Assembly (NCBI GenBank): GCA_012518975.1
Contig: JAAYRC010000126.1
Span: forward strand, 1 to 39,257
Length of the DNA stretch: 39,257 nucleotides
Direction: 5' to 3'
Source of the DNA: Clostridiales bacterium
GTDB lineage: Bacteria > Bacillota > Clostridia > Lachnospirales > Lachnospiraceae
A model generated the notes under the pieces. It saw only the letters and a program-made list of their open reading frames with translations, was not told the origin of the DNA and did not search any database. This document shows, one piece after another, positions 19,155-27,966 of the stretch (its first letter is position 1; each line of letters opens with the position of its first letter). The position numbers were made by a program, and so were the translations under genes.

Positions 19155-19997
19155 CTAAATAGCCACTGGTATGTTCTTCACCTGAGGTCCATGTTTATAA
19201 TTTCTCAATTCAAAATCATCTACCGTAAACTGATAAAAATCCTTAATCTCTGGATTAATATAAAACTCTGGAGCTTCATAAGTAGGCCTGGCAATTAGGT
19301 CTTCTACAATTGGAATATGCCTGTCATAAATATGGGCATCCGCTATTACATGAACTAGCTCTCCAACCTGATAACCACATACCTGTGCAAGCATATGGAC
19401 CAATACTGCGTATTGGCATACATTCCAGTTGTTGGCTGTAAGAATATCACTTGACCTTTGATTAAGAATTGCATTCAATATAAGCTTGTCCGCCTTCTTA
19501 GTAACATTGAATGTAAGGCTATAAGCACAAGGATATAGGTTCATCTCATGAAGATCTTGATGTACATAAAGATTTGTAATAATTCTTCTACTATAAGGAT
19601 TGTTTTTTAGGTCATATATTAATCTATCTACCTGGTCCATATCTCCTTCTTTATATCTATGCTTAACAGACATCTGATAGCCATAAGCCTTTCCAATAGA
19701 CCCATCCTCATCAGCCCAACTATCCCATATATGACTTTTTAGGTCATTTATATTGTTTGATTTCTTCTGCCATATCCACAGCAATTCATCAATACAGCTT
19801 TTAAATGCTAGTCTCCTTAAGCTTAAGGCTGGAAATTCCTTGGACAGGTCATAGCGGTTTATGACACCAAACTGTTTGATTGTATAAGCAAAGGAACCAT
19901 CGTCCCATTTTGGTCTAACCTTCTCTCCCTCGGTACTGGTTCCATTATCTAATATATCTCTACACATATTTATAAATATTTGGTCAGCTACACTCAT
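19155..19997 (-). CDS. thyA: Thymidylate synthase, divergent ThyA type
   Basis: Methylates dUMP to dTMP using methylene-THF. The 280 residues keep the ThyA layout: phosphate-binding Arg pair in PYSRRII (137-138), catalytic Cys157, QRSSD (180-184), NWNV with the dUMP-binding Asn, DAHIYDRH near 220-227, and the closing NIPVAI. The active-site LPPCH is replaced by LYPCAY, so the usual His after the Cys is Ala. RS.D..LG..FN is altered to RSSDILTANNWN. This points to a divergent clostridial branch, still likely active. GGAGG precedes the ATG. It has its own promoter after the nrdD terminator and leads folA. Confidence 0.92.
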   Translation of the reverse strand: MSVADQIFINMCRDILDNGTSTEGEKVRPKWDDGSFAYTIKQFGVINRYDLSKEFPALSLRRLAFKSCIDELLWIWQKKSNNINDLKSHIWDSWADEDGSIGKAYGYQMSVKHRYKEGDMDQVDRLIYDLKNNPYSRRIITNLYVHQDLHEMNLYPCAYSLTFNVTKKADKLILNAILNQRSSDILTANNWNVCQYAVLVHMLAQVCGYQVGELVHVIADAHIYDRHIPIVEDLIARPTYEAPEFYINPEIKDFYQFTVDDFELRNYKHGPQVKNIPVAI

Positions 19998-20029
19998 CCT
20001 ATTACCTCCAACTTTATTTACTGATTATT

Positions 20030-20058
20030 ATTGTACATCACATGCCTTAGCTAGGCAA
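20030..20058 (-). promoter_or_regulatory. thyA-folA promoter
   Basis: On the minus strand TTGCCT (20053-20058), 17 nt, TACAAT (20030-20035), about 30 nt before thyA and just after the nrdD terminator. Confidence 0.6.
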
Positions 20059-20110
20059 GTCTTTAGTAAAAACAAGATGTGTCCTTGCTAGCAAAAATAA
20101 GCCAAAAAAA

Positions 20111-20148
20111 TCTGCATGCAAAAACATTTTATCGCTTCTGCATGCAGA
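20111..20148 (-). terminator. nrdD terminator
   Basis: On the minus strand a 10-bp stem TCTGCATGCA/TGCATGCAGA with an 18-nt loop is followed by a run of seven T, beginning 10 nt after the nrdD stop. Each arm contains the palindrome TGCATGCA. Confidence 0.85.
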
Positions 20149-20157
20149 GTTTTATCT

Positions 20158-22536
20158 TTATAATCTAATAAGCTCTTCCTCAACAAACTTCTTAATATTT
20201 GAAGCATTAGGGTACTTACTAACCACTCCATTTTTAATCTCAACCAAGGTAGGTGCTTGGAGAATCTTATATTCCATTGCAAGATTAGGATTTTCCTCTG
20301 CATCTACTAGGTTATAGGAAATGCCTTTTAAATATTCCCTAGCAATATTACAGTTTGGACAGGTCTTTGTGGTAAATAGATATAGTCCATCTCCCATATT
20401 AGTACCATCTAAATCCATCTGACTCTCACTGCTATTTCCGATTCCTACAGACATTTCTCTAGATTTGACAATATCATAAAGTCTTCTATTTTTATATTCC
20501 TGCGTCTTGCCCTCGTTCCAATTCTGTACAGGACGGTAATAACCAGTAATACGGCTATAAACTTCTGCCCTACCTCCACATTCAGGACAGGTAAAGTGCT
20601 CTCCATTTAAATACCCATGGGTACTACATACTGAGTAAGTTGGTGAAAGTGTATAGTATGGAAGCTTATAGTTCTCTGCTATAGTTCTAACAAGCTTTGA
20701 TGCAGCCTGCCAATCGGGAAGCTTTTCACCTAAGAAGGCATGGAATACAGTACCAGAGGTGTATAAGGTCTGAAGTTCATCCTGTATATCAAGAGCCTCA
20801 AATATATCCTCTGTATATCCTACAGGAAGATGAGAGCTATTAGTGTAATAAGGAGTCTCTCCATCCTTACCAGCCGCCTTAATATCTGGATAATGCTTTC
20901 TATCATGCTTTGCAAGACGATAACTAGTAGACTCTGCAGGGGTTGCCTCCAAATTATATAAATCACCATACTCTTCCTGATAATCAGAAAGACGTTCTCT
21001 CATATGATTAAGAACCTTAACGCTAAATTCCTTTGTCTCCTCATGTGCCATATCATTGCCAAGCCATTTGGCATTAAGACCAACCTCGTTCATTCCAAGT
21101 AGTCCAATGGTTGAGAAATGATTCTCAAATGTACCAAGATAGCGTCTTGTATATGGATAGAGACCTTCCTTTAATAGCTTAGTAATTACATTCCTTTTCA
21201 CCTTTAGGGAACGGGCGGAAATATCCATCATCCTATTAAGGCGTGTAAAAAACTCCTCTTCGCTTTCAGATAAATATGCAATTCTTGGCATGTTTATAGT
21301 AACAACACCTATGGATCCAGTGCTTTCACCTGCTCCAAAGAAACCTCCACTCTTCTTTCTAAGCTCACGCAAATCAAGACGAAGTCTACAGCACATGGAA
21401 CGAACATCACTAGGCTCCATATCACTATTAATGTAATTTGAAAAATAAGGTGTTCCGTATTTTGCAGTCATTTCAAAAAGCAAGCGATTATTCTCTGTAT
21501 CAGACCAATCAAAATCTTTAGTTATTGAATATGTAGGAATAGGATACTGGAAGCCTCTTCCATTGGCATCGCCCTCTATCATAATTTCAATAAAGGCTTT
21601 ATTAACCATATCCATCTCTTTCTTACAATCCTTATATTTAAAGTCCATTTCCCTACCACCAACTATACATGGCAGTTCTGCCAAATCATCAGGAACTGTC
21701 CAGTCAAGTGTTATGTTTGAAAATGGAGCCTGAGTACCCCAACGACTAGGCGTATTAACCCCATACACAAAGGATTGTATGCACTGCTTTACTTCTTTAT
21801 ATGTAAGATTATCTACCCTGACAAAGGGTGCCAAATATGAATCAAAGGATGAAAACGCCTGTGCCCCAGCCCATTCATTTTGCATGATTCCAAGGAAGTT
21901 AACCATCTGGTTACAAAGGGTAGATAAATGACTTGCAGGAGAAGATGTAATCTTACCTGGTATACCACCTAAGCCTTCCTTTATTAGCTGCTTTAAGGAC
22001 CAGCCAGCACAATAACCTGTTAACATGGATAAGTCATGAATGTGAATGTCTGCATTTCTATGAGCATTTCCGATTTCTTCATCATATATTTCAGACAACC
22101 AATAATTAGCTGTAACTTTTCCTGAGTTATGTAAAATCAAACCACCTACAGAATATGTAACAGTAGAGTTCTCCTTAACTCTCCAGTCTTCTTCCTTAAC
22201 ATAACTATTAATTGTTTCCTTATAGTCAAGGATTGTAGACTTCATATTACGCATTTTTTCTCTATTTTTACGGTAAAGGATATATGCCTTAGCCACATCA
22301 GTATAACCGGATTGCTCAAGTACCCGCTCGACACTATCCTGTATATCCTCTACATGGACCTTACTATCCTTAATCTTATCCTGGAAGTCCGCTGTAACAC
22401 GTAATGCTAGTAAGTTAATAATCTCATCAGTATAGATTTTCTCTGTTGCAGTAAAAGCTTTTGTAATTGCGTCACCGATTTTCTTCAATGTAAAATCTGC
22501 AACCTGTCCATCCCTTTTTAAAACGCTAATCATCAT
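20158..22536 (-). CDS. nrdD: Anaerobic (class III) ribonucleoside-triphosphate reductase with C-terminal glutaredoxin-like domain
   Basis: Reduces NTPs to dNTPs with a glycyl radical, so it works only without oxygen. The 792 residues contain an N-terminal ATP-cone (about 1-95, allosteric control), the large barrel, a zinc site with CSTHGYLNG and CPECGG, and the glycyl-radical motif RITGYYRPVQNWN. A further domain of about 75 residues follows, with LFTTKTCPNCNIAREYL, a glutaredoxin/thioredoxin-like CxxC, and the cis-Pro region QAPTLV. Such fusions are known in clostridial NrdD. The ATG at 22536 was chosen; an upstream TTG lies too close to GGGAG. No nrdG activase gene is adjacent, which is unusual. 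Two NrdR boxes lie upstream. Confidence 0.96.
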   Translation of the reverse strand: MMISVLKRDGQVADFTLKKIGDAITKAFTATEKIYTDEIINLLALRVTADFQDKIKDSKVHVEDIQDSVERVLEQSGYTDVAKAYILYRKNREKMRNMKSTILDYKETINSYVKEEDWRVKENSTVTYSVGGLILHNSGKVTANYWLSEIYDEEIGNAHRNADIHIHDLSMLTGYCAGWSLKQLIKEGLGGIPGKITSSPASHLSTLCNQMVNFLGIMQNEWAGAQAFSSFDSYLAPFVRVDNLTYKEVKQCIQSFVYGVNTPSRWGTQAPFSNITLDWTVPDDLAELPCIVGGREMDFKYKDCKKEMDMVNKAFIEIMIEGDANGRGFQYPIPTYSITKDFDWSDTENNRLLFEMTAKYGTPYFSNYINSDMEPSDVRSMCCRLRLDLRELRKKSGGFFGAGESTGSIGVVTINMPRIAYLSESEEEFFTRLNRMMDISARSLKVKRNVITKLLKEGLYPYTRRYLGTFENHFSTIGLLGMNEVGLNAKWLGNDMAHEETKEFSVKVLNHMRERLSDYQEEYGDLYNLEATPAESTSYRLAKHDRKHYPDIKAAGKDGETPYYTNSSHLPVGYTEDIFEALDIQDELQTLYTSGTVFHAFLGEKLPDWQAASKLVRTIAENYKLPYYTLSPTYSVCSTHGYLNGEHFTCPECGGRAEVYSRITGYYRPVQNWNEGKTQEYKNRRLYDIVKSREMSVGIGNSSESQMDLDGTNMGDGLYLFTTKTCPNCNIAREYLKGISYNLVDAEENPNLAMEYKILQAPTLVEIKNGVVSKYPNASNIKKFVEEELIRL

Positions 22537-22600
22537 ACGTAACAATCTCCCTTTCTTTTCTTTTTATCAGAGAATTTTTCCCGTTCTTCTTCATGAATTC

Positions 22601-22629
22601 ATACTATCAGAATTCAATTCCTAAGTCAA
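22601..22629 (-). promoter_or_regulatory. nrdD promoter
   Basis: On the minus strand TTGACT (22624-22629), 17-nt spacer, TAGTAT (22601-22606) preceded by TGA (extended -10). It lies directly downstream of the two NrdR boxes. Confidence 0.7.
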
Positions 22630-22636
22630 TAACAAA

Positions 22637-22652
22637 ATACTAGATATATGTA
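22637..22652 (-). promoter_or_regulatory. NrdR box, promoter-proximal
   Basis: Minus-strand TACATATATCTAGTAT resembles the NrdR consensus acaCwAtATaTwGtgt. It ends 7 nt upstream of the nrdD -35 box. Its centre is 31 bp from the second box, three helical turns, the spacing typical of NrdR operators. Confidence 0.7.
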
Positions 22653-22667
22653 AGTTTTTTAACCTCT

Positions 22668-22683
22668 ACACTATATCTAGTAT
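22668..22683 (+). promoter_or_regulatory. NrdR box, promoter-distal
   Basis: ACACTATATCTAGTAT fits the NrdR consensus well and shares TATATCTAGTAT with the proximal box in inverted orientation. NrdR is the ATP/dATP-sensing repressor of ribonucleotide reductase genes. Confidence 0.75.
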
Positions 22684-22720
22684 TTATAGTAATTAATGCC
22701 TATTAATTTATTTTAATGTA

Positions 22721-22742
22721 AGTCGACAAAAGTCAGTCGACT
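22721..22742 (-). terminator. Weak hairpin after hflX
   Basis: AGTCGAC and GTCGACT form a 7-bp stem with an 8-nt loop, 20 nt past the hflX stop. The following minus-strand sequence is AT-rich but has no strong T-run, so termination may be partial. Read-through would reach no same-strand gene before nrdD ends far downstream. Confidence 0.4.
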
Positions 22743-22761
22743 AAAGATTAAGCTTTTTAGC

Positions 22762-24006
22762 CTATATACTCCTTAACAGGTCCTTTGAGATATAAGCCTT
22801 AACTAAAATCCCATCCTCCCTATACTCCTCATCAATAAGCTGTCCATACTTACGAATAGCTTGAATCTTTCCTGCCTCATTATATGAGAATAGTTCCTCT
22901 ATTAAAATCTTTTGCTCCATTAATACCTTCTCAATAGTATCTAAAAGCTTATCTACACCCTTACCTGTCTTGGCAGAAATCCTTACGGTATAATCTGCTT
23001 TAAAATCCTTTAAGACTTGATCTGTCTCTAGCATATCCTGCTTATTAAATACTGTAATAATTGTTTTATCCCGTATTCCAAGCTCAGCCAAAGCCTCATA
23101 CACTATATGCATCTGCTTATAGGCGTCAGGATTAACACTATCAACCACATGAAGAATTATATCAGAGTATTTTGCCTCCTCTAAGGTACTACGAAAGGCA
23201 TTAATTAAATGATGAGGAAGCTTACGAATAAATCCAACCGTGTCCGTAAATAGGATCTGTTGTCCACTTTCCATGGTATAGGTCCTTGTTGTAGGATCAA
23301 GTGTAGCAAATAACTTATCCTCCTCTAGAACACCTGCATCGGTTAGGTGGTTTAATAAGGTGGACTTTCCTGCATTGGTATAGCCAACTATAGCTATCAC
23401 TGGAATATGGCTTCTGCTTCTTAGACTCCTAGTAGTCTCTCTGTTTTTCTCTAAGCTTTCTAACTCACGCTTTAGTTGTGACAGACGTTCCCTAATACGG
23501 CGACGGTCTACCTCTAACTTCCTCTCACCTGGCCCCCTTGTTCCAATTCCACCACCAAGTCTTGATAAAACATTACCTAAGCCAACTAGCCTAGTAGATC
23601 TATATCTTAATTGGGCCATCTCTACTTGAAGCTTACCTTCCTTTGTAGTGGCCCGTTCTGCAAAAATATCTAAAATAAGAATAGTCCTATCTAAAACAGC
23701 TGTTTGAAGTGCCTCTTCAAGATTTCTAAGTTGGGCAGGAGATAGCTCATCATCACAAATCACACCAGTAGCCTTTGTCTGAGATATTAGGTCCCTTACT
23801 TCTTCTATCTTTCCCTTACCAATATAGGTTGATGGATGTATTCTCTCCCTGTTCTGTATCACCTTACCTACCGTTAACCCTCCTGCTGTATCTACCAGCT
23901 CACTTAATTCTTCAAGGGATTCCTGTGTATCATCATTATCAGAAACAGCCACACCTATAAGTATGAACCTTTGCTCCTGATTATCTAATTCAAATAGATT
24001 TGTCAT
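22762..24006 (-). CDS. hflX: GTPase HflX
   Basis: A ribosome-associated GTPase that splits stalled 70S ribosomes under stress. The 414 residues have the N-terminal HflX domain with glycine-rich GGGIGTRGPGERKLE, a helical linker (RRRIRERLSQLKREL), the GTPase domain with P-loop GYTNAGKST near 208-216, DTVGF, NKQD, and a short C-terminal domain. The ribosome-binding site GGAG overlaps the stop codon region of the TPR lipoprotein gene, only 2 nt upstream, so translation is probably coupled. No link to the lipoprotein is known to me. Confidence 0.96.
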   Translation of the reverse strand: MTNLFELDNQEQRFILIGVAVSDNDDTQESLEELSELVDTAGGLTVGKVIQNRERIHPSTYIGKGKIEEVRDLISQTKATGVICDDELSPAQLRNLEEALQTAVLDRTILILDIFAERATTKEGKLQVEMAQLRYRSTRLVGLGNVLSRLGGGIGTRGPGERKLEVDRRRIRERLSQLKRELESLEKNRETTRSLRSRSHIPVIAIVGYTNAGKSTLLNHLTDAGVLEEDKLFATLDPTTRTYTMESGQQILFTDTVGFIRKLPHHLINAFRSTLEEAKYSDIILHVVDSVNPDAYKQMHIVYEALAELGIRDKTIITVFNKQDMLETDQVLKDFKADYTVRISAKTGKGVDKLLDTIEKVLMEQKILIEELFSYNEAGKIQAIRKYGQLIDEEYREDGILVKAYISKDLLRSI

Positions 24007-24008
24007 AA

Positions 24009-25184
24009 CTACTCCAATCTCGATTTAATAAAGGCCAGTTCTCTTTTTGCTTCCTCATCCTTAGGATAAGTAGCTACATAGGCTTGAAGCTTATTTAAGG
24101 CCTTGTCAAACATACCAAGGTATTCATAAACTATAATTTCATTTTTCTGTAATACCCGCATTACATTGTTTTGTCTAGTATTTTTATATAGGCTTATTCC
24201 CTCCTCTAGGTAGGGTAAGGCCTGGTCATAGTCTTCCATCTTTATAAGCAAGGAAGCAATTTGATTATATGCTGAAGGATTAATTGCTCCTCCTTCTTCA
24301 ATATATGTTTCATAATAATACTTTGCAGTAGAATAATCTTTCTTTTCATTATAAATTTCACCAATATACAGATATGACTCACTAAAACCATCAGTAAAAC
24401 TTTCACCAAGTTCAGCTAGGGCCTGGTCATAAAGTCCCTGATAAAAATGTATCTTGGCCAAATTAAACTTATCAGACTTAGTATCTATCTTTATCTCTGC
24501 CGCACGCCTCAAAACCTCTTGGGCATCATGGTGCCTATCCAAGTCTTTAAGCAGATAGTATTTACCAAAATAATAGTCAAAATTATCATCTTCAAGGGCA
24601 ATAGCCTTATCAAAGTCATCTAGCCCTTTTTCATACTCACCAATTTTTTGGTATGTATATGCCCGCTCTCCTAATACCTGAGCATCCTCTCCAAACTCTT
24701 CAATAAGCTTTGTATAGGTATCTATAGCACCATTATAATCTCCAATAGCCATAAGTGCTTTTCCCTTATAATACAATATGTCCATATTAAGTTCGGATAA
24801 TACACTAATATCTAATGCCTTATCGAACTGATTGATGGCTTCCCTATAATTACTCATGCTAAAGTAGGCAATGCCTCTTCCTCGTAAAGCCTGTTTATTA
24901 TTTTGAAGTACCATTAAAATCTTTTTATCCATAATAACTTGGTCAAACTGACTAATTGCTTCATCATATCTTCCTTGTCCAATCAGGGCCATACCATAGT
25001 CAATATAGTAGTTTGCTCGATTGGGATTTTCTGAAATAGCCGACATTAAATACTTGGCCGCCTCTTCATAGTCTCCACTAGCCAAGGATTTTCTTCCATT
25101 ATTATAATATCCCCCTGCCTTACTACAGCCGGACAAGACACCTGTTATAAATACAAATAATATAATGGATATCAGTTTTTTCAA
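24009..25184 (-). CDS. TPR-repeat lipoprotein
   Basis: A 391-residue exported lipoprotein with about ten tetratricopeptide repeats, likely a protein-interaction scaffold on the outer face of the membrane. It starts at TTG 25184 (KKLISIILFVFITGVLSGC, lipobox LSGC), preceded by GGAGG at 8 nt. A frame open to 25280 could add residues, but that stretch contains a consensus promoter (25239-25267) and is therefore upstream DNA. Repeats show the typical GDYEEAAKYL, GRYDEAISQFDQ, SNYREAINQFDKAL pattern and continue to the C-terminus. It leads a two-gene unit with hflX. The partner is unknown. Confidence 0.85.
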   Translation of the reverse strand: MKKLISIILFVFITGVLSGCSKAGGYYNNGRKSLASGDYEEAAKYLMSAISENPNRANYYIDYGMALIGQGRYDEAISQFDQVIMDKKILMVLQNNKQALRGRGIAYFSMSNYREAINQFDKALDISVLSELNMDILYYKGKALMAIGDYNGAIDTYTKLIEEFGEDAQVLGERAYTYQKIGEYEKGLDDFDKAIALEDDNFDYYFGKYYLLKDLDRHHDAQEVLRRAAEIKIDTKSDKFNLAKIHFYQGLYDQALAELGESFTDGFSESYLYIGEIYNEKKDYSTAKYYYETYIEEGGAINPSAYNQIASLLIKMEDYDQALPYLEEGISLYKNTRQNNVMRVLQKNEIIVYEYLGMFDKALNKLQAYVATYPKDEEAKRELAFIKSRLE

Positions 25185-25238
25185 AATAGTCGCCTCCATA
25201 AAGTAGTGATTCACCACTATATATTGTGCTTTTCTTAC

Positions 25239-25267
25239 ATTATACATCACCATCCCCCATATGGCAA
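25239..25267 (-). promoter_or_regulatory. Promoter of the TPR lipoprotein-hflX unit
   Basis: On the minus strand TTGCCA (25262-25267), 17 nt, perfect TATAAT (25239-25244). It predicts a leader of about 50 nt and fixes the TTG at 25184 as the likely start codon. Confidence 0.7.
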
Positions 25268-25357
25268 CATTTCCAAGCATTATAGTATGATATATTTTAT
25301 AGATATTTATATCCTATAAAAACAAGTAATATGGGTATGTTTTCAACTGTCACAGCT

Positions 25358-25392
25358 AAAAGGAGACACTGTAATTATCAGTGTCTCCTTTT
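25358..25392 (-). terminator. hppA terminator
   Basis: A perfect 14-bp stem, AAAAGGAGACACTG paired with CAGTGTCTCCTTTT, around a 7-nt loop, 30 nt past the hppA stop. The stem ends in TTTT on the minus strand. Confidence 0.85.
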
Positions 25393-25422
25393 GAAATATA
25401 TGTATTAATATTTATAATCTAT

Positions 25423-27549
25423 TTAGAAGATTGAGAATGTCAAAAATAGAGTTGCCAACATGGATGCTACTAATGTAACCACAGTAATCTGAGTATTTAT
25501 TGAAGGGCCTGCTGTATCCTTGAATGGATCACCTACAGTATCACCCACAACACCAGCTTTGTGGGCCTCAGAATTCTTACCACCATTATTCCCGGCTTCA
25601 ATATACTTCTTAGTATTATCCCATAGACCACCTGAGTTGGACATAAACAAGGCGAAAATCAATCCACTAACGATATTACCTGTTATAAATCCTCCTACAG
25701 CATTAACTCCACCAACAAATCCCACAATTAAGGTTGACACTATGGCCATCAGACCTGCTGGAACAAGCTCCTTCAAAGCACCCTCAGTTGCTATTTCTAT
25801 ACATTTATCATATTCTGGCTCAACTCCAGGCTTTCCTTCCTTTAAGCCAACTATCTCTTTGAACTGACGGTGGATTTCAGCTATCATACGCTGGGCATTA
25901 CGGTCAACTCCAAGCATAAGCATGGCAGAAAATACTGGAGGGATAGCAGCACCAACAAGTAATCCGAAGAATACTATAGGGTCAGTTACGTCAAATCCAG
26001 TAATCTTCTCAACACTCTTTCCAAATGCATCAACCGCATTAGCTCCACCCAATGCTTCAATTGCATCATTAACTTCAGTGATAAAGGCTCCCAGTAGGGC
26101 TATAACCGTAAGTCCTGCAGCACCAATGGAAAATCCCTTTGTTACTGCTTTAACTGTATTACCTGCACTATCTAAGGAGTCAGTTATTTCAAGGGCCTCG
26201 TCTCCAAGATCCCCCATCTCAACAAGTCCACGAGCATTGTCAACTATAGGGCCATAGGCGTCGTTTGAAATAATCATACCAACTATTGACAACATTCCAA
26301 CTGCAGCCATAGAGATACCAAACATACCATAGGCAACCTCATTACCACCCACTCCAAGAGGTGCAACAATCTTATATGCTGCAAGAGCAGATATTCCGAT
26401 ACCAATCATTGCAGGAAGAGTACTTAATAGGCCGTATGACACACCTGATGTAATGGTAAATGCAGGACCTGATTCACAAGCCTTTGCAACCATACGAACA
26501 GGTTTTTTCTTGTCATTGGTAAAGTAATCTGTTGCAACACCGATTATGGTACCTACAAAAAGACCTATAGCACTGGCACCCCAAATTCGCCAGTTAAAAT
26601 CAAAGGCATAAGTCGCTATGGCAGTTAAAACACCATATAGAAGAGTTGTTACATATGTATTAGTATTAAGAGCTCTAGTAGGATCCCCGCCTTCCTTCAT
26701 ATTAGCTGTAAATACTCCAATGATAGAAGCAAGTAATCCGATTCCTGCATAGCATAGAACCATCTTCATGTTTTCCTCAGGATTTCCAAGAGATGCTGCC
26801 ATAACCAAGGCTGCTGCCATAGAAGCAACATTAGAGTCAAACAAGTCAGCACCCATACCAGCCACGTCACCTACATTATCACCTACATTATCTGCGATAA
26901 CAGCTGGATTTCTAGGGTCATCCTCGGGTATACCTAGTTCAACCTTACCTGCAAGGTCAGCACTTACGTCTGCGGTCTTTGTAAATATTCCACCACCTGC
27001 CTTAGCAAAAAGAGCAAGAGAGCTAGCACCAAATGAGAAGCCTAATAGTGCAGTAGTGTTACCAGTAATAAGAAGAACAAGGGTTACGCCTAGTAAACTA
27101 GAGCCTACAACAGCCATACCCATAACAGCACCACCACGATAGCCTGCCATAAAGGATGGTTTAATTCCCTTAGTAGCTGCTTCTGCAGATTTCACATTTG
27201 CAATTGTAGCAATACTTATACCTATTTTACCTGCTATCCCAGAAAATACTGTTCCAAATATGTAGGATAAGGCCATAGTAATATTAATAACAGGATCTCC
27301 CTTCCAAATCGGCGAAGGTAAGAATACAAGTATTAGTAATACAGCTACTATACTAAAACGTAGTAAAGCCTTGTACTCCTTGGCAAGGAATGTATTAGCA
27401 CCTCTTTTAATTAATTGGCCAACCTCCGCAACCCTTTTATTGGATGATGGTTGTGAAACAACCCAACGGTATAGCCAAACCGCTGTTGCAAAGGCTAAGA
27501 CTGAAATAACAATAGATGCTACATGGAAAAAAGTTAAATCAAATCTCAT
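25423..27549 (-). CDS. hppA: Membrane-bound proton-translocating pyrophosphatase
   Basis: Couples PPi hydrolysis to ion pumping across the membrane. The 708 residues are almost wholly hydrophobic segments (about 16), with the PPi/Mg motif DVSADLAGKVELGIPEDDPR and then DNVGDNVGDVAGMGADLFDS, and the C-terminal DNTKKYIEAG and DTVGDPFKDTAGPS. Lys467 in GNTVKAVTKG occupies the position that is Ala in K+-dependent enzymes, so this should be a K+-independent, H+-pumping type (inference from the known signature). The ATG at 27549 is preceded by GGGAG at 9 nt; an upstream TTG overlaps that site. It can recycle PPi from biosynthesis and competes for it with ppdK. Confidence 0.96.
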   Translation of the reverse strand: MRFDLTFFHVASIVISVLAFATAVWLYRWVVSQPSSNKRVAEVGQLIKRGANTFLAKEYKALLRFSIVAVLLILVFLPSPIWKGDPVINITMALSYIFGTVFSGIAGKIGISIATIANVKSAEAATKGIKPSFMAGYRGGAVMGMAVVGSSLLGVTLVLLITGNTTALLGFSFGASSLALFAKAGGGIFTKTADVSADLAGKVELGIPEDDPRNPAVIADNVGDNVGDVAGMGADLFDSNVASMAAALVMAASLGNPEENMKMVLCYAGIGLLASIIGVFTANMKEGGDPTRALNTNTYVTTLLYGVLTAIATYAFDFNWRIWGASAIGLFVGTIIGVATDYFTNDKKKPVRMVAKACESGPAFTITSGVSYGLLSTLPAMIGIGISALAAYKIVAPLGVGGNEVAYGMFGISMAAVGMLSIVGMIISNDAYGPIVDNARGLVEMGDLGDEALEITDSLDSAGNTVKAVTKGFSIGAAGLTVIALLGAFITEVNDAIEALGGANAVDAFGKSVEKITGFDVTDPIVFFGLLVGAAIPPVFSAMLMLGVDRNAQRMIAEIHRQFKEIVGLKEGKPGVEPEYDKCIEIATEGALKELVPAGLMAIVSTLIVGFVGGVNAVGGFITGNIVSGLIFALFMSNSGGLWDNTKKYIEAGNNGGKNSEAHKAGVVGDTVGDPFKDTAGPSINTQITVVTLVASMLATLFLTFSIF

Positions 27550-27602
27550 TTTTCTCAACTCCCTATTATAATAATTTTTTGACTTATATAACTACATTTC
27601 TG

Positions 27603-27631
27603 ATAGTAACATGTTAGGTGGTTTTGTGCAA
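27603..27631 (-). promoter_or_regulatory. hppA promoter
   Basis: On the minus strand TTGCAC (27626-27631), 17 nt, TACTAT (27603-27608) preceded by TGT (extended -10), about 55 nt before the hppA start. Confidence 0.6.
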
Positions 27632-27804
27632 GTATAAAGTTATATATGATAATTCTTGGTGACTTATCACAAGTACTGTCGACACATTGTACAATATATC
27701 TACATAATACAGCATATTCTTTATATAATTTGCACTAAGTAGTATTGTTCTTAAAACTTGTGATTAATATTCTTTAATTCTTGCCAGTTTCTTTAGAATC
27801 ATCA

Positions 27805-27834
27805 TTGACATATACATTCATTTTGGGCTACAAT
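27805..27834 (+). promoter_or_regulatory. Promoter of the oadB-oadG unit
   Basis: Consensus TTGACA (27805-27810), 18-nt spacer, TACAAT (27829-27834). The predicted leader is about 125 nt. Confidence 0.7.
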
Positions 27835-27966
27835 TATATCGATTTCATTAAATTTCTATGGGCATGATTTATAGAATCTGTGGACAAGTTTTTTCATATC
27901 AACCACAGCTTTTGTTTTGTCTTGCTTAAAGTAGGAAATGCAGATCGACTAAGGAGGATTTATGTT

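Larger units (their letters stand above)
27550..27966. other. Divergent intergenic region between hppA and the decarboxylase genes
   Basis: About 417 nt without a gene. It holds the hppA promoter near its left end and the oadB promoter near its right end. Between them (about 27640-27800) the DNA is AT-rich; I see no riboswitch, tRNA or clear operator. Confidence 0.6.

Noticed and set aside
20088-20303. 71-codon minus-strand ORF over the end of nrdD
   Set aside because: It overlaps the glutaredoxin-like end of nrdD in another frame and runs through the terminator hairpin.
25185-25280. Longer N-terminus for the TPR lipoprotein
   Set aside because: The stretch contains a consensus promoter and would place residues before the signal peptide; the TTG after GGAGG fits better.
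27880-27966. 29-residue N-terminal extension of the Na+-pump beta subunit
   Set aside because: It covers the GGAGG ribosome-binding site of the ATG at 27967 and begins with a TTG lacking its own site.
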